Source: Flavobacterium sp. Root935 (GTDB lineage: Bacteria; Bacteroidota; Bacteroidia; Flavobacteriales; Flavobacteriaceae). Taken from it: 64,000 bases of DNA. Position 1 is the first letter of the stretch. Every line of letters starts with the position of its first letter. The notes below the pieces were generated by a model. It had not been told where the DNA came from and did no database searches. It saw nothing but the letters and a program-made list of their open reading frames with translations. The position numbers and the translations under genes were made by a program. This document shows positions 43,120-52,224 of this stretch, one piece after another. The stretch spans positions 1,005,581 through 1,069,580 of the forward strand of contig NZ_LMJL01000012.1 in assembly GCF_001429295.1 (NCBI RefSeq). The letters run 5' to 3'.

Positions 43120-43153
43120 CAAAGGTACGCCAAATAATAGAAAATCGCACAAA
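43120..43153 (-). promoter_or_regulatory. Promoter of mnmA
   Basis: TTTG (43153-43150), a 22-base spacer and TACCTTTG (43127-43120) on the minus strand. The leader would be about 20 bases. Confidence 0.55.
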
Positions 43154-43234
43154 GGTTTTCATTACTTTAAGCAATCCCGCAGTAGATAAAACTTATTACT
43201 TTTTTAAGTACATTTAATCTTCAATTTCAATAGA

Positions 43235-45112
43235 ATGAAAAAATACATTTACAGCCTACTTTTCTTGTTCGTCTTAACAACTTTAAGTGCGCAGCGATTT
43301 GTTTCGTCTCTTCCTAATTACGAAGCTTACAAAGCATTTAGAGGAAAACCTTTGTCTGATAAATTTTCAAATATCGAATCGGTTAAAGTTATTTATGACT
43401 TGCGAAAACAGAAGATGTATTATTTCAACAGTAATCTTATTTTACTGCATTATGATTTTGTAACAGGTTATTTGGGTTATAATCAAGATCTCGATGTTTT
43501 TAACAATAGAAACTATAGCAACACAGAAAAAGACAGGGATTTTCTGCTCGGAAATTTAAATCACATTAAAGGAACTGAAAAATGGATTTTCGAACTCGCT
43601 GCCTCTGATCATATGCCAATTCCATTAATTGAACGATTTTTCAATTTAGTCAAGAACTCCACTTTTATCGGGCAGAATTTAAAATTCTATTTGAATAATC
43701 CTGAAATGATGGAATGGTCTCGGCAAGATAAATTTTCAATTCCCTGTGTGAAATCAGATTATATTTTTAATGAAATTAAATACCAAGAAGTTGTTGGCGG
43801 CAGCAACATCGGAATTCTAAAAAAATATAAAATCAAAGAATTAGAAACATTGAAACCTAATTCAGATGAAATTATCATTTTGGATGGAACACCTGACATC
43901 CTCCCAAATGTAAGAGGAATTATTGTAAATGAACTTCAAACTCCATTGAGCCATTTGGTTCTATTAGGAAAAAACAGAAAGATTCCGATAATGGCCTATA
44001 CGGATATTGAAAAAGATAACAATATCAACAAACTGCTTTCTAAAAAAGTAGAATTAAAAATTGAAGTTGATACTTTTTTCATCAAAGAAACCACCAAAAA
44101 AATTCCAACAAAATCTGCTGGAAAAAAGAAAAAGCTAGTTATAGACAATAGCGTTACAGAATTGGTCAATCTATCTGAAATTCGAAAAAAGGGAATTAAT
44201 TATATCGGTTCGAAGGCGCAAAACATGGCGTATTTAATTGCAATTTCTAAAGAAATTCCCTTTAAAGTTCCAGAAAATGCACATGCTATTCCGTTTTATT
44301 TTTATACGAAGCATATTCAGAATCCTGCCATTTCTCCATTAATTGCAGAGCTTTTAGCTTCCTCTCAAAAAGATTCCACGGTTTGGGTTAATAAACAGCT
44401 AAAGAAAGTTAGAGACGCTATTAAAAAAGAACCTATTGATCCTGAATTAATATCGAAATTGAATATGGCTTTTAAAGACGCCAAATTAAAAAACTTCAGA
44501 TTTCGATCTTCTACAAATGCAGAAGATCTGGATGATTTTAATGGCGCTGGACTGTACGATTCTAAAACAGGAATTCTTGGTGACAGCATCAAAACATTCG
44601 AAAAAGCTATAAAACAAGTTTGGGCAAGTGTTTGGAATGAAGCTTCATACAACGAAAGAGAACTTTTTGGAATCGACCAGCAAAACATTGCTATGGGAGT
44701 TTTGGTTCATCGTTCTTTTCCTGATGAATTGGCAAATGGCGTAATTATCACAAAAAATATATTCAGAGAAAACTTTCCTGGGATTACGGTTAATGTTCAA
44801 AAAGGAGAAAATTCTGTTGTGAAACCCGAAAAAGGCGAAATCTGCGAGCAATTTGTTGCTTATCATTTTAATGACGGAAAAGACGAAACAGATTTTGATA
44901 TTGATTATACTTCAAACTCCAATTTGAATAATAATGAACCTTTATTGAGCAGAAAAGAAATGAGTAATTTATATACTGTCAGTAAAAAAATCGAAACCAA
45001 AATATATCGTTATTGGCGTAAAAACCAATTTCATCCGGTAGATATTGAGTTTAAGATTGTCGGCGAAAAAAGAGATCTGTATATTAAACAGGTTCGCCCT
45101 TTTAATGATTAA
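43235..45112 (+). CDS. Exported PEP/pyruvate-binding-domain protein, dikinase-like
   Basis: A 625-residue protein with a clear signal peptide (MKKYIYSLLFLFVLTTLSAQ). After a specific N-terminal part (25-185), residues 190-260 resemble the swivelling phosphohistidine domain of PEP-utilising enzymes, with His240 in NELQTPLSHLVLL followed by RKIPIMAYTD. The C-terminal 320-625 is a PPDK_N-type ATP-grasp domain: IGSKAQNMAYL, FRFRSSTNAEDLDDFNGAGL, QVWASVWNEASYNERE and the closing DIEFKIVGEKRDLYIKQVRP. The PEP/pyruvate barrel is absent. The order His domain then ATP domain is that of alpha-glucan water dikinases, and GAGLYDS also resembles them. Export to an ATP-poor compartment is puzzling. The reaction is not known. 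Confidence 0.82.
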   Translation: MKKYIYSLLFLFVLTTLSAQRFVSSLPNYEAYKAFRGKPLSDKFSNIESVKVIYDLRKQKMYYFNSNLILLHYDFVTGYLGYNQDLDVFNNRNYSNTEKDRDFLLGNLNHIKGTEKWIFELAASDHMPIPLIERFFNLVKNSTFIGQNLKFYLNNPEMMEWSRQDKFSIPCVKSDYIFNEIKYQEVVGGSNIGILKKYKIKELETLKPNSDEIIILDGTPDILPNVRGIIVNELQTPLSHLVLLGKNRKIPIMAYTDIEKDNNINKLLSKKVELKIEVDTFFIKETTKKIPTKSAGKKKKLVIDNSVTELVNLSEIRKKGINYIGSKAQNMAYLIAISKEIPFKVPENAHAIPFYFYTKHIQNPAISPLIAELLASSQKDSTVWVNKQLKKVRDAIKKEPIDPELISKLNMAFKDAKLKNFRFRSSTNAEDLDDFNGAGLYDSKTGILGDSIKTFEKAIKQVWASVWNEASYNERELFGIDQQNIAMGVLVHRSFPDELANGVIITKNIFRENFPGITVNVQKGENSVVKPEKGEICEQFVAYHFNDGKDETDFDIDYTSNSNLNNNEPLLSRKEMSNLYTVSKKIETKIYRYWRKNQFHPVDIEFKIVGEKRDLYIKQVRPFND

Positions 45113-45666
45113 TAAAAAACCAATAAATCTATTTCGTTTGCAGCGGTGTTGATTAAGACAATTCTAAAATCAAAATCTTCTATTTTAATTTTTTCTTTAA
45201 TTGATTTTCTAATGAATTCCTGATTCAGAGAAAAGTTCTCGTCAAGCGGAATTTTAACATCGACTGAATTTAAGTATTTGGAAGCTTTTTTATTGACAAT
45301 AATTGAAGCGATAACATAAAATCCGATTATGATAATTTGAAAAAATAACAGCAGTTCGATCTTTTCAAAAGGATACATAATATCTAAAATCGATAATGTA
45401 ATTGTCGCAAAAAGAAAGATTACAGCATTTACGGTAAAAGATTGCGTTCTAAATCGAAGTATCGAAAAAATCGCAAACAATCCAAACCCAATTCCAACTC
45501 CGATTTCTATTTTAGTAAAAAGATAACACAGTGAAAATGTACACAACCCAACAATTACCATTAATGGATTTATGGTTGCATTATCCTTTCTATTGGAGAA
45601 AAAATACAAAACCAAAATTGAGAAAAACAACAGCAGAAATCTTCCTAAAAGTTCGCGTAAATCCAT
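45109..45666 (-). CDS. DUF4956 family membrane protein
   Basis: A 185-residue protein with four or five hydrophobic segments in the first 130 residues and a cytoplasmic domain at the C-terminus. GIGFGLFAIFSILRFRTQSF, near residues 57-76, is the hallmark of DUF4956. Relatives often sit with polyphosphate-related VTC or CotH genes; none is present here. The stop codon region overlaps the convergent dikinase-like gene by 4 bases. Function unknown. Confidence 0.8.
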   Translation of the reverse strand: MDLRELLGRFLLLFFSILVLYFFSNRKDNATINPLMVIVGLCTFSLCYLFTKIEIGVGIGFGLFAIFSILRFRTQSFTVNAVIFLFATITLSILDIMYPFEKIELLLFFQIIIIGFYVIASIIVNKKASKYLNSVDVKIPLDENFSLNQEFIRKSIKEKIKIEDFDFRIVLINTAANEIDLLVFY

Positions 45667-45755
45667 TGGTTAGAATAAATTGGTTACCCAAATGTAAACA
45701 ATTTATTCTTTTTCTTTTTTATTTTGAATGAAGTAATTACAAATGTATTAGATGA

Positions 45756-46466
45756 CTATTTTTTGGGTGCCGGCCCTTTTTCAGAAGCTTTGTTGGTGTT
45801 TTTTGGATCACTCATATTTACTTCTTTGACCAATTTTCCTTTTTGATAAAACTGCCAAATTCCTGCTTTTTTACCATTTACGAATTTGCCTTTAGAAGCA
45901 ACAGATTTATCTGAATCATAAAAAACAGCATCGCCGTTGTATTCGTTGTTTTTAAAATTCGACTCTTCCAAAAGTGTTCCATCCTGTCCCATCTTTTTGT
46001 AAGCTCCTTCTTTTAAACCATTTTTATACATCATCTCCTCTGCCACTTTTTCATTAGGATAATAAATGGTTCTCAAACCTTCAAGCTTTCCGTTTTTATA
46101 ATTTTCAACAGTCATCAAAACTTTAGAAGCTTTGTGGTAATATTTCCATTCGCCTTCACGAGATTTTCCAACTTCTTTACCTTCGCTTACCTTGTTTTTA
46201 TTCTGATCATAAAAAATAGTATACGAACTTCCATCATTGGCACTAAAATCCCTAGTAGCTATCACATCTCCTTTTTTGGTATCATCAAAAAATTTGAAAA
46301 TCCCCGTTTCTTTTCCGTGACTAAAAGTTCCTTCATAACGAGGTCGCTTAGATTCGGTGTAAATTCCTTTCCAAAGCCCATCTTTTTTACCGCTTGCATC
46401 TACCTTGTTAGATTCTTGTGAATAAGCCGCAATACTTATTAAAAACAAAAGCAAAAATTTTTTCAT
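45756..46466 (-). CDS. Exported MORN-repeat (YwqK-like) protein
   Basis: A 236-residue protein with signal peptide (FLLLFLISIAAYSQESNKV) and about seven copies of the MORN-variant repeat of 22-25 residues (KDGLWKGIYTESKRPRYEGT, REGEWKYYHKASKVLMTVEN, KAGIWQFYQKGKLVKEVN). Databases call such proteins YwqK family antitoxins, but a signal peptide and the lack of a toxin gene make a toxin-antitoxin role unlikely here. It is more likely an envelope protein. Function unknown. Confidence 0.8.
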   Translation of the reverse strand: MKKFLLLFLISIAAYSQESNKVDASGKKDGLWKGIYTESKRPRYEGTFSHGKETGIFKFFDDTKKGDVIATRDFSANDGSSYTIFYDQNKNKVSEGKEVGKSREGEWKYYHKASKVLMTVENYKNGKLEGLRTIYYPNEKVAEEMMYKNGLKEGAYKKMGQDGTLLEESNFKNNEYNGDAVFYDSDKSVASKGKFVNGKKAGIWQFYQKGKLVKEVNMSDPKNTNKASEKGPAPKK

Positions 46467-46742
46467 AATCTATTTTTTCTATATAACAACAAATATTGAG
46501 TTTTATTATTACAAAAATATAACCATTTTAAGGATAACAAGAGCCTTTTAAGCAAAAAATATGATTTAACATTTTTAAGGCTATTCCCACTAATTAAAAA
46601 GTGCTAAACTCATAATTAACTAAAAACCAATAGCATAAACAAAAGTTAAATAATTACTAATTTTAATAAATGTTTAATTATTTTCTTTTTTCGTTAAACA
46701 AAAATAGATAACTTAGTAGTAACAAACACAAAAAACTATATT

Positions 46743-47723
46743 ATGAAAACAATCAAAATTAAATTAATTGCTTTATTAGCATTAGTCGCTTTCGTCAGTA
46801 TTTCATGTAACAACGATGATGATGATAATGATTCACAACAACCGCAAACAATTGTGGCGATCGCAAAAACAAATTCTAATCTTAGTTCATTGGTTGCAGC
46901 TTTGGAAAAAGCAGATTTGGCTGCCACGTTGAACTCTTCTGGTACTTACACCGTTTTTGCACCAACGAATACTGCTTTTACCGCTTTTTTACAAGCAAAT
47001 GGATATGCTAACCTTAACGCAGTTCCTGTTCCTGCCTTAAAAGAAATTCTATTGAACCACGTTTTAAGCACAAAGGTAAAATCCTCTGAAATAGCTACTG
47101 GATATGTAAAAACTTTAGCTAAAGGAAGTGCTTCAACTTCGAACACTATCAGTATGTATCTGGAAAAAGGCACAGGAGTCGACATTAACGGCGGGAAAAC
47201 AAATGGAGGTGCGATGGTAACTACTGCAGATATTGAAGCTTCTAATGGTGTTATTCACATAGTAGATGGCGTTATCGGATTACCAACAATTGTAAACCAT
47301 GCAGTGGCCAATAAAAACTTTACCACACTGGTTGCTGCTTTGACATACAATGCCTCATCTGGTTTTGCTGCAACTTTATCAGGAACTGCAAATTCTCCAT
47401 TTACTGTTTTTGCTCCTACAAATGCTGCTTTTACAAGTTTCCTAACCGAAACTGGTTTTTCAGGTCTTCCTGCTATTCCTGCTAATGTTTTAGAAACTAC
47501 TTTAAAATATCATGTAGTTACTGGTGCAAATGTTCAATCATCTGCTTTAACAAACGGACAAGTGGTAAGTACTTTTGCTGGTCAAAATTTTACAGTTAAC
47601 TTAACTGGCGGTCCAAAAATTACTGACGCTAGTAATAGAGTAAGTAATATTATAGCAACAGATGTGCAATGCTCAAATGGAATAATTCATGTTATCGACA
47701 AGGTTTTATTACCGAAATTTTAA
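46743..47723 (+). CDS. Lipoprotein with two fasciclin (FAS1) domains
   Basis: A 326-residue lipoprotein with signal and lipobox LVAFVSISC, followed by an Asp/Asn-rich linker. Two FAS1 domains follow at about residues 37-180 and 185-326, each with the H1 motif (YTVFAPTNTAFTAFL, FTVFAPTNAAFTSFL) and the H2 motif (GVIHIVDGVI, GIIHVIDKVLLP). FAS1 domains act in adhesion and cell-surface contacts. The gene is closed by a strong bidirectional terminator. Confidence 0.93.
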   Translation: MKTIKIKLIALLALVAFVSISCNNDDDDNDSQQPQTIVAIAKTNSNLSSLVAALEKADLAATLNSSGTYTVFAPTNTAFTAFLQANGYANLNAVPVPALKEILLNHVLSTKVKSSEIATGYVKTLAKGSASTSNTISMYLEKGTGVDINGGKTNGGAMVTTADIEASNGVIHIVDGVIGLPTIVNHAVANKNFTTLVAALTYNASSGFAATLSGTANSPFTVFAPTNAAFTSFLTETGFSGLPAIPANVLETTLKYHVVTGANVQSSALTNGQVVSTFAGQNFTVNLTGGPKITDASNRVSNIIATDVQCSNGIIHVIDKVLLPKF

Positions 47724-47741
47724 ATAAAACTAATTGTAAAA

Positions 47742-47778
47742 AAACCGTCTCGTTAAAAAACGAGACGGTTTCTTTTTA
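47742..47778. terminator. Bidirectional terminator
   Basis: A perfect 13-bp stem, AAACCGTCTCGTT (47742-47754) with AACGAGACGGTTT (47759-47771), between the convergent fasciclin and yidC genes. Confidence 0.88.
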
Positions 47779-47793
47779 TATACTAAAAAAGTA

Positions 47794-49707
47794 TTATTTC
47801 TTTTTATTCTGAGCTTTTGCAGCTTCTTGTTGTTCCATTACATCTTGAAGACGCTGTTGAAACTTACTTGGTTTCTTAGGCTCTCTTAATTTATTTTCTT
47901 GAATCTGAGCGTGAATTTTTTCGCTGTCTACGATGTAGTTTTTAATCACGAACATAATACCGATTGTAATTAAGTTTGAGATAAAGTTATACAAACTTAA
48001 ACCTGCACCATAACTATTAAAGAAAATTAACATCATTAATGGCGAAACATAAATCATGATTTTCATCATTTTTGCCATATCCGGCATACCTTCTTGTTGA
48101 GGCGCTGCCATTTGCTGATCTCCAGATGTCATTTTCATGTAGAAGAAAATCGCAATTGCCGCCAAAATTGGAAACAAACTGATATGATCTCCATACAACG
48201 GAATAGTAAATGGTAATTTTACAACTGAGTCAAAAGATGATAAATCGTCTGCCCAAAGGAAACTTTTTTGTCTTAATTCAAAAGCCGCTGGGAAAAACTG
48301 GAACGATGCATACATAAAAGGAAGCTGAATCAATGCTGGGATACATCCTGCCATTGGGTTTACTCCTGCTTTGTTGTACAGTTTCATTGTTTCTTGCTGT
48401 TTTTTCATTGGGTCTTTTTTGAATTTTTCTCCCAACTCTGCAATATCAGGTCTTAAAACTTTCATTTTAGCCTGAGACAAGAATGACTTATACGTAATTG
48501 GCGACATAGCCAATTTGATAATAATTGTAAAAATAATGATTGCGATTCCTAATGACAATCCCATTGTTGAGCTTAAAAACCCGAATAACGGAATAAAGAT
48601 AAATTTGTTAATCCATCCAAAAATTCCCCATCCTAAAGGAATGATTTTTTCGAAATTTTTATCGTAAGATTTTAATGTTTTGTAATCAGCCGGACCAAAA
48701 TACAAACTCATTTTGTAATCAATCTCACCATTTGAGAATGCTAAAGGTAAATTTGCTCTAAACTGTTTTGTAAAAACAGTGTCAATTTTTTCATCTTTAA
48801 CTAAATCGTCAGATTGTAATTTTGAAGTTTCAAATGGTTTCTCCGTAGCTAAAATAGTCGTAAAGAAGTGCTGCTTGAAAGCTACAAAACTTACTTTTTC
48901 TGGAGTTTCTTCTTTTCCTTGTCCGTGAGAACTTACGTTACTGTATTTTGATTCGTTGTATTTGTAATCAATTTGAGCATAACGATTTTCGTAAGAAATA
49001 CTTTTTTCATTTCTATACGTTTTTAAATCCCATTGTAAATCAACTGGTTTAGCAGAATTTAAAACTCTGTTTAATCCTTGAGAACGAATATCAAAACCAA
49101 CTAAATAATCGTTTGGTTTCAGAATGTATTTGTACTCTAAAAATTCATTTGCACCTGCTTTTAAACGCATAGATAAAACTTGATCTGCACCAATTTTTTC
49201 TAATGTTGGTTCAAAATACAAATCTTTAGAATTTAACGTTCTATTGTCTGTAGTAAGAAGCTGTAAATTTAAGTTTGAATTATTGTTTTTGATTAATTCA
49301 ACTAATTGACCTGAACCTTTTTTAATTTTTTCGAATTCTTTTAAAGTAGCCTCAACAATATAACCACCTTTATTAGCGATTTTAAGTTTAATCTTTTCGT
49401 TTTCGATTGTAGTAAAAGCTTCTTTCGCAGAAGGAAGTGTTGCAGAATAAGCAAATCCGCCTAAAGTTTTTTGCAATTGAGCTAATTGTACTGTATCGCC
49501 AGGAATTACCGCTGCAGCTGGTAGTGATGCTGTTTTAGCTTTATCCGCTTTTGCTTGTGCCTCTTGTTTAGCAACTAATTCTTTCTTGGCTTTTTCAGCA
49601 GCAATTTCTTTATCAGAAGGCTGATTTTGGTACATTATCCAAATCAAAATTCCAAATATCAATACAAAACCAATGATTGAATTAAGGTCAAATTTTTTTT
49701 CTTCCAT
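47794..49707 (-). CDS. yidC: Membrane protein insertase YidC
   Basis: A 637-residue insertase of the Oxa1 family that places membrane proteins alone or with SecYEG. It has an N-terminal helix (IIGFVLIFGILIWIMYQ), a large periplasmic beta domain (about 80-360) and the conserved core of five helices with IIFTIIIKLAMSPITYKSFL, AGCIPALIQLPFMYASFQFF and a positively charged cytoplasmic tail. Its C-terminal KKPSKFQQRLQDVMEQQEAA tail is typical of Bacteroidota. It lies 78 bases behind pyrG on the same strand and could share its transcript. Confidence 0.96.
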   Translation of the reverse strand: MEEKKFDLNSIIGFVLIFGILIWIMYQNQPSDKEIAAEKAKKELVAKQEAQAKADKAKTASLPAAAVIPGDTVQLAQLQKTLGGFAYSATLPSAKEAFTTIENEKIKLKIANKGGYIVEATLKEFEKIKKGSGQLVELIKNNNSNLNLQLLTTDNRTLNSKDLYFEPTLEKIGADQVLSMRLKAGANEFLEYKYILKPNDYLVGFDIRSQGLNRVLNSAKPVDLQWDLKTYRNEKSISYENRYAQIDYKYNESKYSNVSSHGQGKEETPEKVSFVAFKQHFFTTILATEKPFETSKLQSDDLVKDEKIDTVFTKQFRANLPLAFSNGEIDYKMSLYFGPADYKTLKSYDKNFEKIIPLGWGIFGWINKFIFIPLFGFLSSTMGLSLGIAIIIFTIIIKLAMSPITYKSFLSQAKMKVLRPDIAELGEKFKKDPMKKQQETMKLYNKAGVNPMAGCIPALIQLPFMYASFQFFPAAFELRQKSFLWADDLSSFDSVVKLPFTIPLYGDHISLFPILAAIAIFFYMKMTSGDQQMAAPQQEGMPDMAKMMKIMIYVSPLMMLIFFNSYGAGLSLYNFISNLITIGIMFVIKNYIVDSEKIHAQIQENKLREPKKPSKFQQRLQDVMEQQEAAKAQNKKK

Positions 49708-49785
49708 TATTTTTAAAAAAAGTTATTCGTTTGAGGTTATTAGTTATTCGTTTGATTAAAAAGTTACACCTCTTAGAATGAATTA

Positions 49786-51399
49786 TTATTTTTTATGCGC
49801 ATTTACCGCAGCTGCCACAAAGTTTACAAATATAGGATGCGGATTTGCAACTGTACTTTTGTATTCTGGGTGGTATTGTACACCAATAAAGAATGGGTGA
49901 TTTTCAAGCTCAACGATCTCGACTAAACCTGTATCAGGATTTACTCCAGAAGCTTTTAAACCAGCTTTTTGCAATTCATCAGCATATTTATTATTGTACT
50001 CATAACGGTGGCGGTGACGCTCCGAAATAGTTTTTTCTCCGTAAATTTTGTGTGCTAAAGTATTTGGTTTAATATCGCATTTCCAAGCACCTAAACGCAT
50101 TGTTCCTCCTTTATCAGTAATGGTTTTCTGCTCTTCCATTAAATTCACAACAGGATGAGGCGTTTTATCGTTCATCTCTGTAGAATTCGCATCTGCATAA
50201 CCTAAAATATTTCTAGAATATTCGATAACAGACATCTGCATTCCTAAACAAATTCCGAAGAAAGGAATATTGTTTTCACGTACATAACGAACTGCTTCAA
50301 TTTTTCCTTCAATACCTCTTTCACCAAAACCTGGAGCAACTAAAACTCCGTCAAGACTTCCTAATTTTTCTTCAACATTATCTGCATTGATATGCTCTGA
50401 GTGAATAGAAATTACGTTTACTTTTGTTTCGTTTGCAGCTCCTGCATGAATAAACGCCTCTAAAATAGATTTGTAACAATCCTGCATTTCTACATATTTA
50501 CCAACCAAACCAATATTTACAGTTTGTTTTGGATTTTTTAATCTTTTTAAGAAAGTATTCCAGTTTTTAAGGTCTGGAGATGCTTTTTTAGGTAAATCTA
50601 ATTTCTTTAAAGCCACAACATCTAATCCTTCTTCAAGCATTAAATTTGGAACTTCATATATTGTAGAAGCATCAATTGACTGAATAACTGCTTCTTTTTT
50701 CACATTACAGAACAAAGCTAATTTCTGGCGTAATTCCTGAGACAATTCATGTTCAGTTCTACAAACCAAGATATCTGCTTTTATACCGCTTTCCATTAAA
50801 GTTTTAACAGAGTGCTGTGTTGGTTTTGTTTTTAATTCGCCTGCTGCAGCCAAATAAGGAACTAATGTCAAGTGAATAACAATTCCGTTATTTTCACCTA
50901 ATTCCCATACTAACTGACGAACAGATTCTATATAAGGTAAAGATTCGATATCACCAACAGTTCCACCAATTTCAGTAATTACAATATCATAATCGCCAGA
51001 TTTCCCTAGCAATTGCATTCTGTCTTTGATTTCGTTTGTGATGTGAGGAACAACCTGAACTGTTTTTCCTAAAAACTCTCCTCTTCTTTCTTTTTCAATA
51101 ACCGAAAGATAAACTCTTCCTGTAGTAACGTTATTAGCCTGAGAAGTAGGAACGTTTAAGAAACGCTCGTAATGTCCTAAATCTAAGTCTGTTTCGGCTC
51201 CATCATCTGTCACATAACATTCTCCGTGTTCATAAGGATTTAGTGTTCCTGGATCAACATTAATGTATGGATCAAATTTTTGAATAGTTGTACGGTATCC
51301 TCTTCCTTGTAACAATTTTGCCAAAGATGCCGCGATAATTCCTTTTCCTAATGAAGAGGTCACACCTCCTGTAACAAAAATATATTTTGTTTGATTCAT
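49786..51399 (-). CDS. pyrG: CTP synthase
   Basis: A 537-residue enzyme that converts UTP to CTP with glutamine and ATP. The synthetase domain opens with KYIFVTGGVTSSLGKGIIAA and contains FDPYINVDPGTLNPYEHGE; the class I glutaminase domain at the C-terminus has the nucleophile in PFFGICLGMQMSVIEY and the His/Glu pair in VQYHPEYKS. Length is normal. Two overlapping -7 boxes lie upstream. Confidence 0.97.
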   Translation of the reverse strand: MNQTKYIFVTGGVTSSLGKGIIAASLAKLLQGRGYRTTIQKFDPYINVDPGTLNPYEHGECYVTDDGAETDLDLGHYERFLNVPTSQANNVTTGRVYLSVIEKERRGEFLGKTVQVVPHITNEIKDRMQLLGKSGDYDIVITEIGGTVGDIESLPYIESVRQLVWELGENNGIVIHLTLVPYLAAAGELKTKPTQHSVKTLMESGIKADILVCRTEHELSQELRQKLALFCNVKKEAVIQSIDASTIYEVPNLMLEEGLDVVALKKLDLPKKASPDLKNWNTFLKRLKNPKQTVNIGLVGKYVEMQDCYKSILEAFIHAGAANETKVNVISIHSEHINADNVEEKLGSLDGVLVAPGFGERGIEGKIEAVRYVRENNIPFFGICLGMQMSVIEYSRNILGYADANSTEMNDKTPHPVVNLMEEQKTITDKGGTMRLGAWKCDIKPNTLAHKIYGEKTISERHRHRYEYNNKYADELQKAGLKASGVNPDTGLVEIVELENHPFFIGVQYHPEYKSTVANPHPIFVNFVAAAVNAHKK

Positions 51400-51437
51400 T
51401 CTGTTGTTGTTTGTAAGTAGTTGTGTAAAAAACTTGG

Positions 51438-51453
51438 CAAAAGTACAAATTTA
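51438..51453 (-). promoter_or_regulatory. Two overlapping candidate -7 boxes of pyrG
   Basis: On the minus strand TACTTTTG (51445-51438) and TAAATTTG (51453-51446) follow each other directly, 40-50 bases before the start. Both match TAnnTTTG; clear -33 TTG elements at ideal spacing are not seen. Confidence 0.4.
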
Positions 51454-51640
51454 ATTAGACAATTTGAACATTAGACTTCTTAGATTTTTAGAATTTTAGA
51501 TTGCAAGATTTTTGGCTTTTTCAAATCAAAAGAAAACCATTCAATATATTAATCTTTATCTATCTTTTATCATTTTTTCAAAGAATAAAACCAAAATTTT
51601 ATCCAATTATATAAAAATCCAACAATCTAAATAATATCTA

Positions 51641-51871
51641 TTATGGCTTTGGATATTGCTTCTTTATATTGCGAATTAATTCTTCTAACCCATTCAATTT
51701 CAATTCGTAAATCAATTGCAGCTGCTGTCCAAGCTCTCCTTTTGGAAAACCTTTATTATGATACCAAACGACGTAATATTCTGGAAGATCAATTAAAAAT
51801 CTGCCTTCGTATTTCCCGAAAGGCATTTTGGTGTGTGCTAATTTGATGAGAAGTTTTTTGTCTTGTTCCAT
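51641..51871 (-). CDS. DUF3820 family small protein
   Basis: A 76-residue protein starting at 51871 (MEQDKKLLIKLAHTKMPFGK). The block MPFGKYEGRFLIDLPEYYVV followed by WYHNKGFPKGELG is characteristic of DUF3820 (quorum-sensing-regulator-like label in some databases). The start chosen omits eight codons that run into the upstream hairpin. A hairpin with a U-run lies about 18 bases before the ATG on the same strand, so expression may depend on read-through or attenuation. Function unknown. Confidence 0.8.
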   Translation of the reverse strand: MEQDKKLLIKLAHTKMPFGKYEGRFLIDLPEYYVVWYHNKGFPKGELGQQLQLIYELKLNGLEELIRNIKKQYPKP

Positions 51872-51882
51872 TTTTTTTAAAG

Positions 51883-51930
51883 AAAAAAGAAGCAAGAAGA
51901 AAGAATATAGATTTTCTCTCTTCTTGCTTC
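51883..51930 (-). terminator. Terminator-like hairpin in front of the DUF3820 gene
   Basis: A perfect 12-bp stem, GAAGCAAGAAGA (51889-51900) with TCTTCTTGCTTC (51919-51930), followed on the minus strand by a run of T. It is the first copy of the duplicated unit and lies 18 bases upstream of the start codon. Confidence 0.6.
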
Positions 51931-52010
51931 ATAGGTACAAAGCTATTATTATTTTTCTCTTTTGCCACAGATTAAGAAATAGTTTTCAGTCTCGGTCTCT
52001 GTTTACAGTT

Positions 52011-52061
52011 AAAAAAAGAAGCAAGAAAAAAGAATATAGACTCATTCTTTCTTCCTGCTTC
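52011..52061 (-). terminator. Second terminator-like hairpin downstream of nagB
   Basis: GAAGCAAGAA (from 52018) pairs imperfectly with TTCCTGCTTC (to 52061), followed by seven T on the minus strand. This is the second copy of the duplicated unit, 129 bases from the first. Confidence 0.55.
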
Positions 52062-52224
52062 TTATCGCGTACAAAGCTATTTATTTTTTACCACAGATTA
52101 AAATAATTTTCTAATCTGTATATTTTTTTGCCACGAATTTCAAGAATTCACACAAATTTTTTTATTAGTGTAATTCGTAGCGAAAAAAAAACTTAGAATC
52201 TTAGTATCTCAGAACCTCAGCCTC

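Larger units (their letters stand above)
51872..52224. repeat. Gene-free region with a duplicated hairpin and degenerate repeats
   Basis: About 350 bases between the DUF3820 gene and nagB, both on the minus strand. It contains two copies of an approximately 90-bp unit, at about 51884-51975 and 52013-52101, each with a hairpin, the shared GTACAAAGCTATT and a CCACAGATTAA end. It also contains CAGTTTACAGT-type, CCACGAATTT/ATTAGTGTAATTCGT-type and CTTAG-type repeats (52193-52222). No coding sequence is supported. Confidence 0.65.

Noticed and set aside
45756..46466. Toxin-antitoxin module (YwqK antitoxin label)
   Set aside because: The protein has a signal peptide and MORN repeats and no toxin gene is adjacent, so the label is only a family name.
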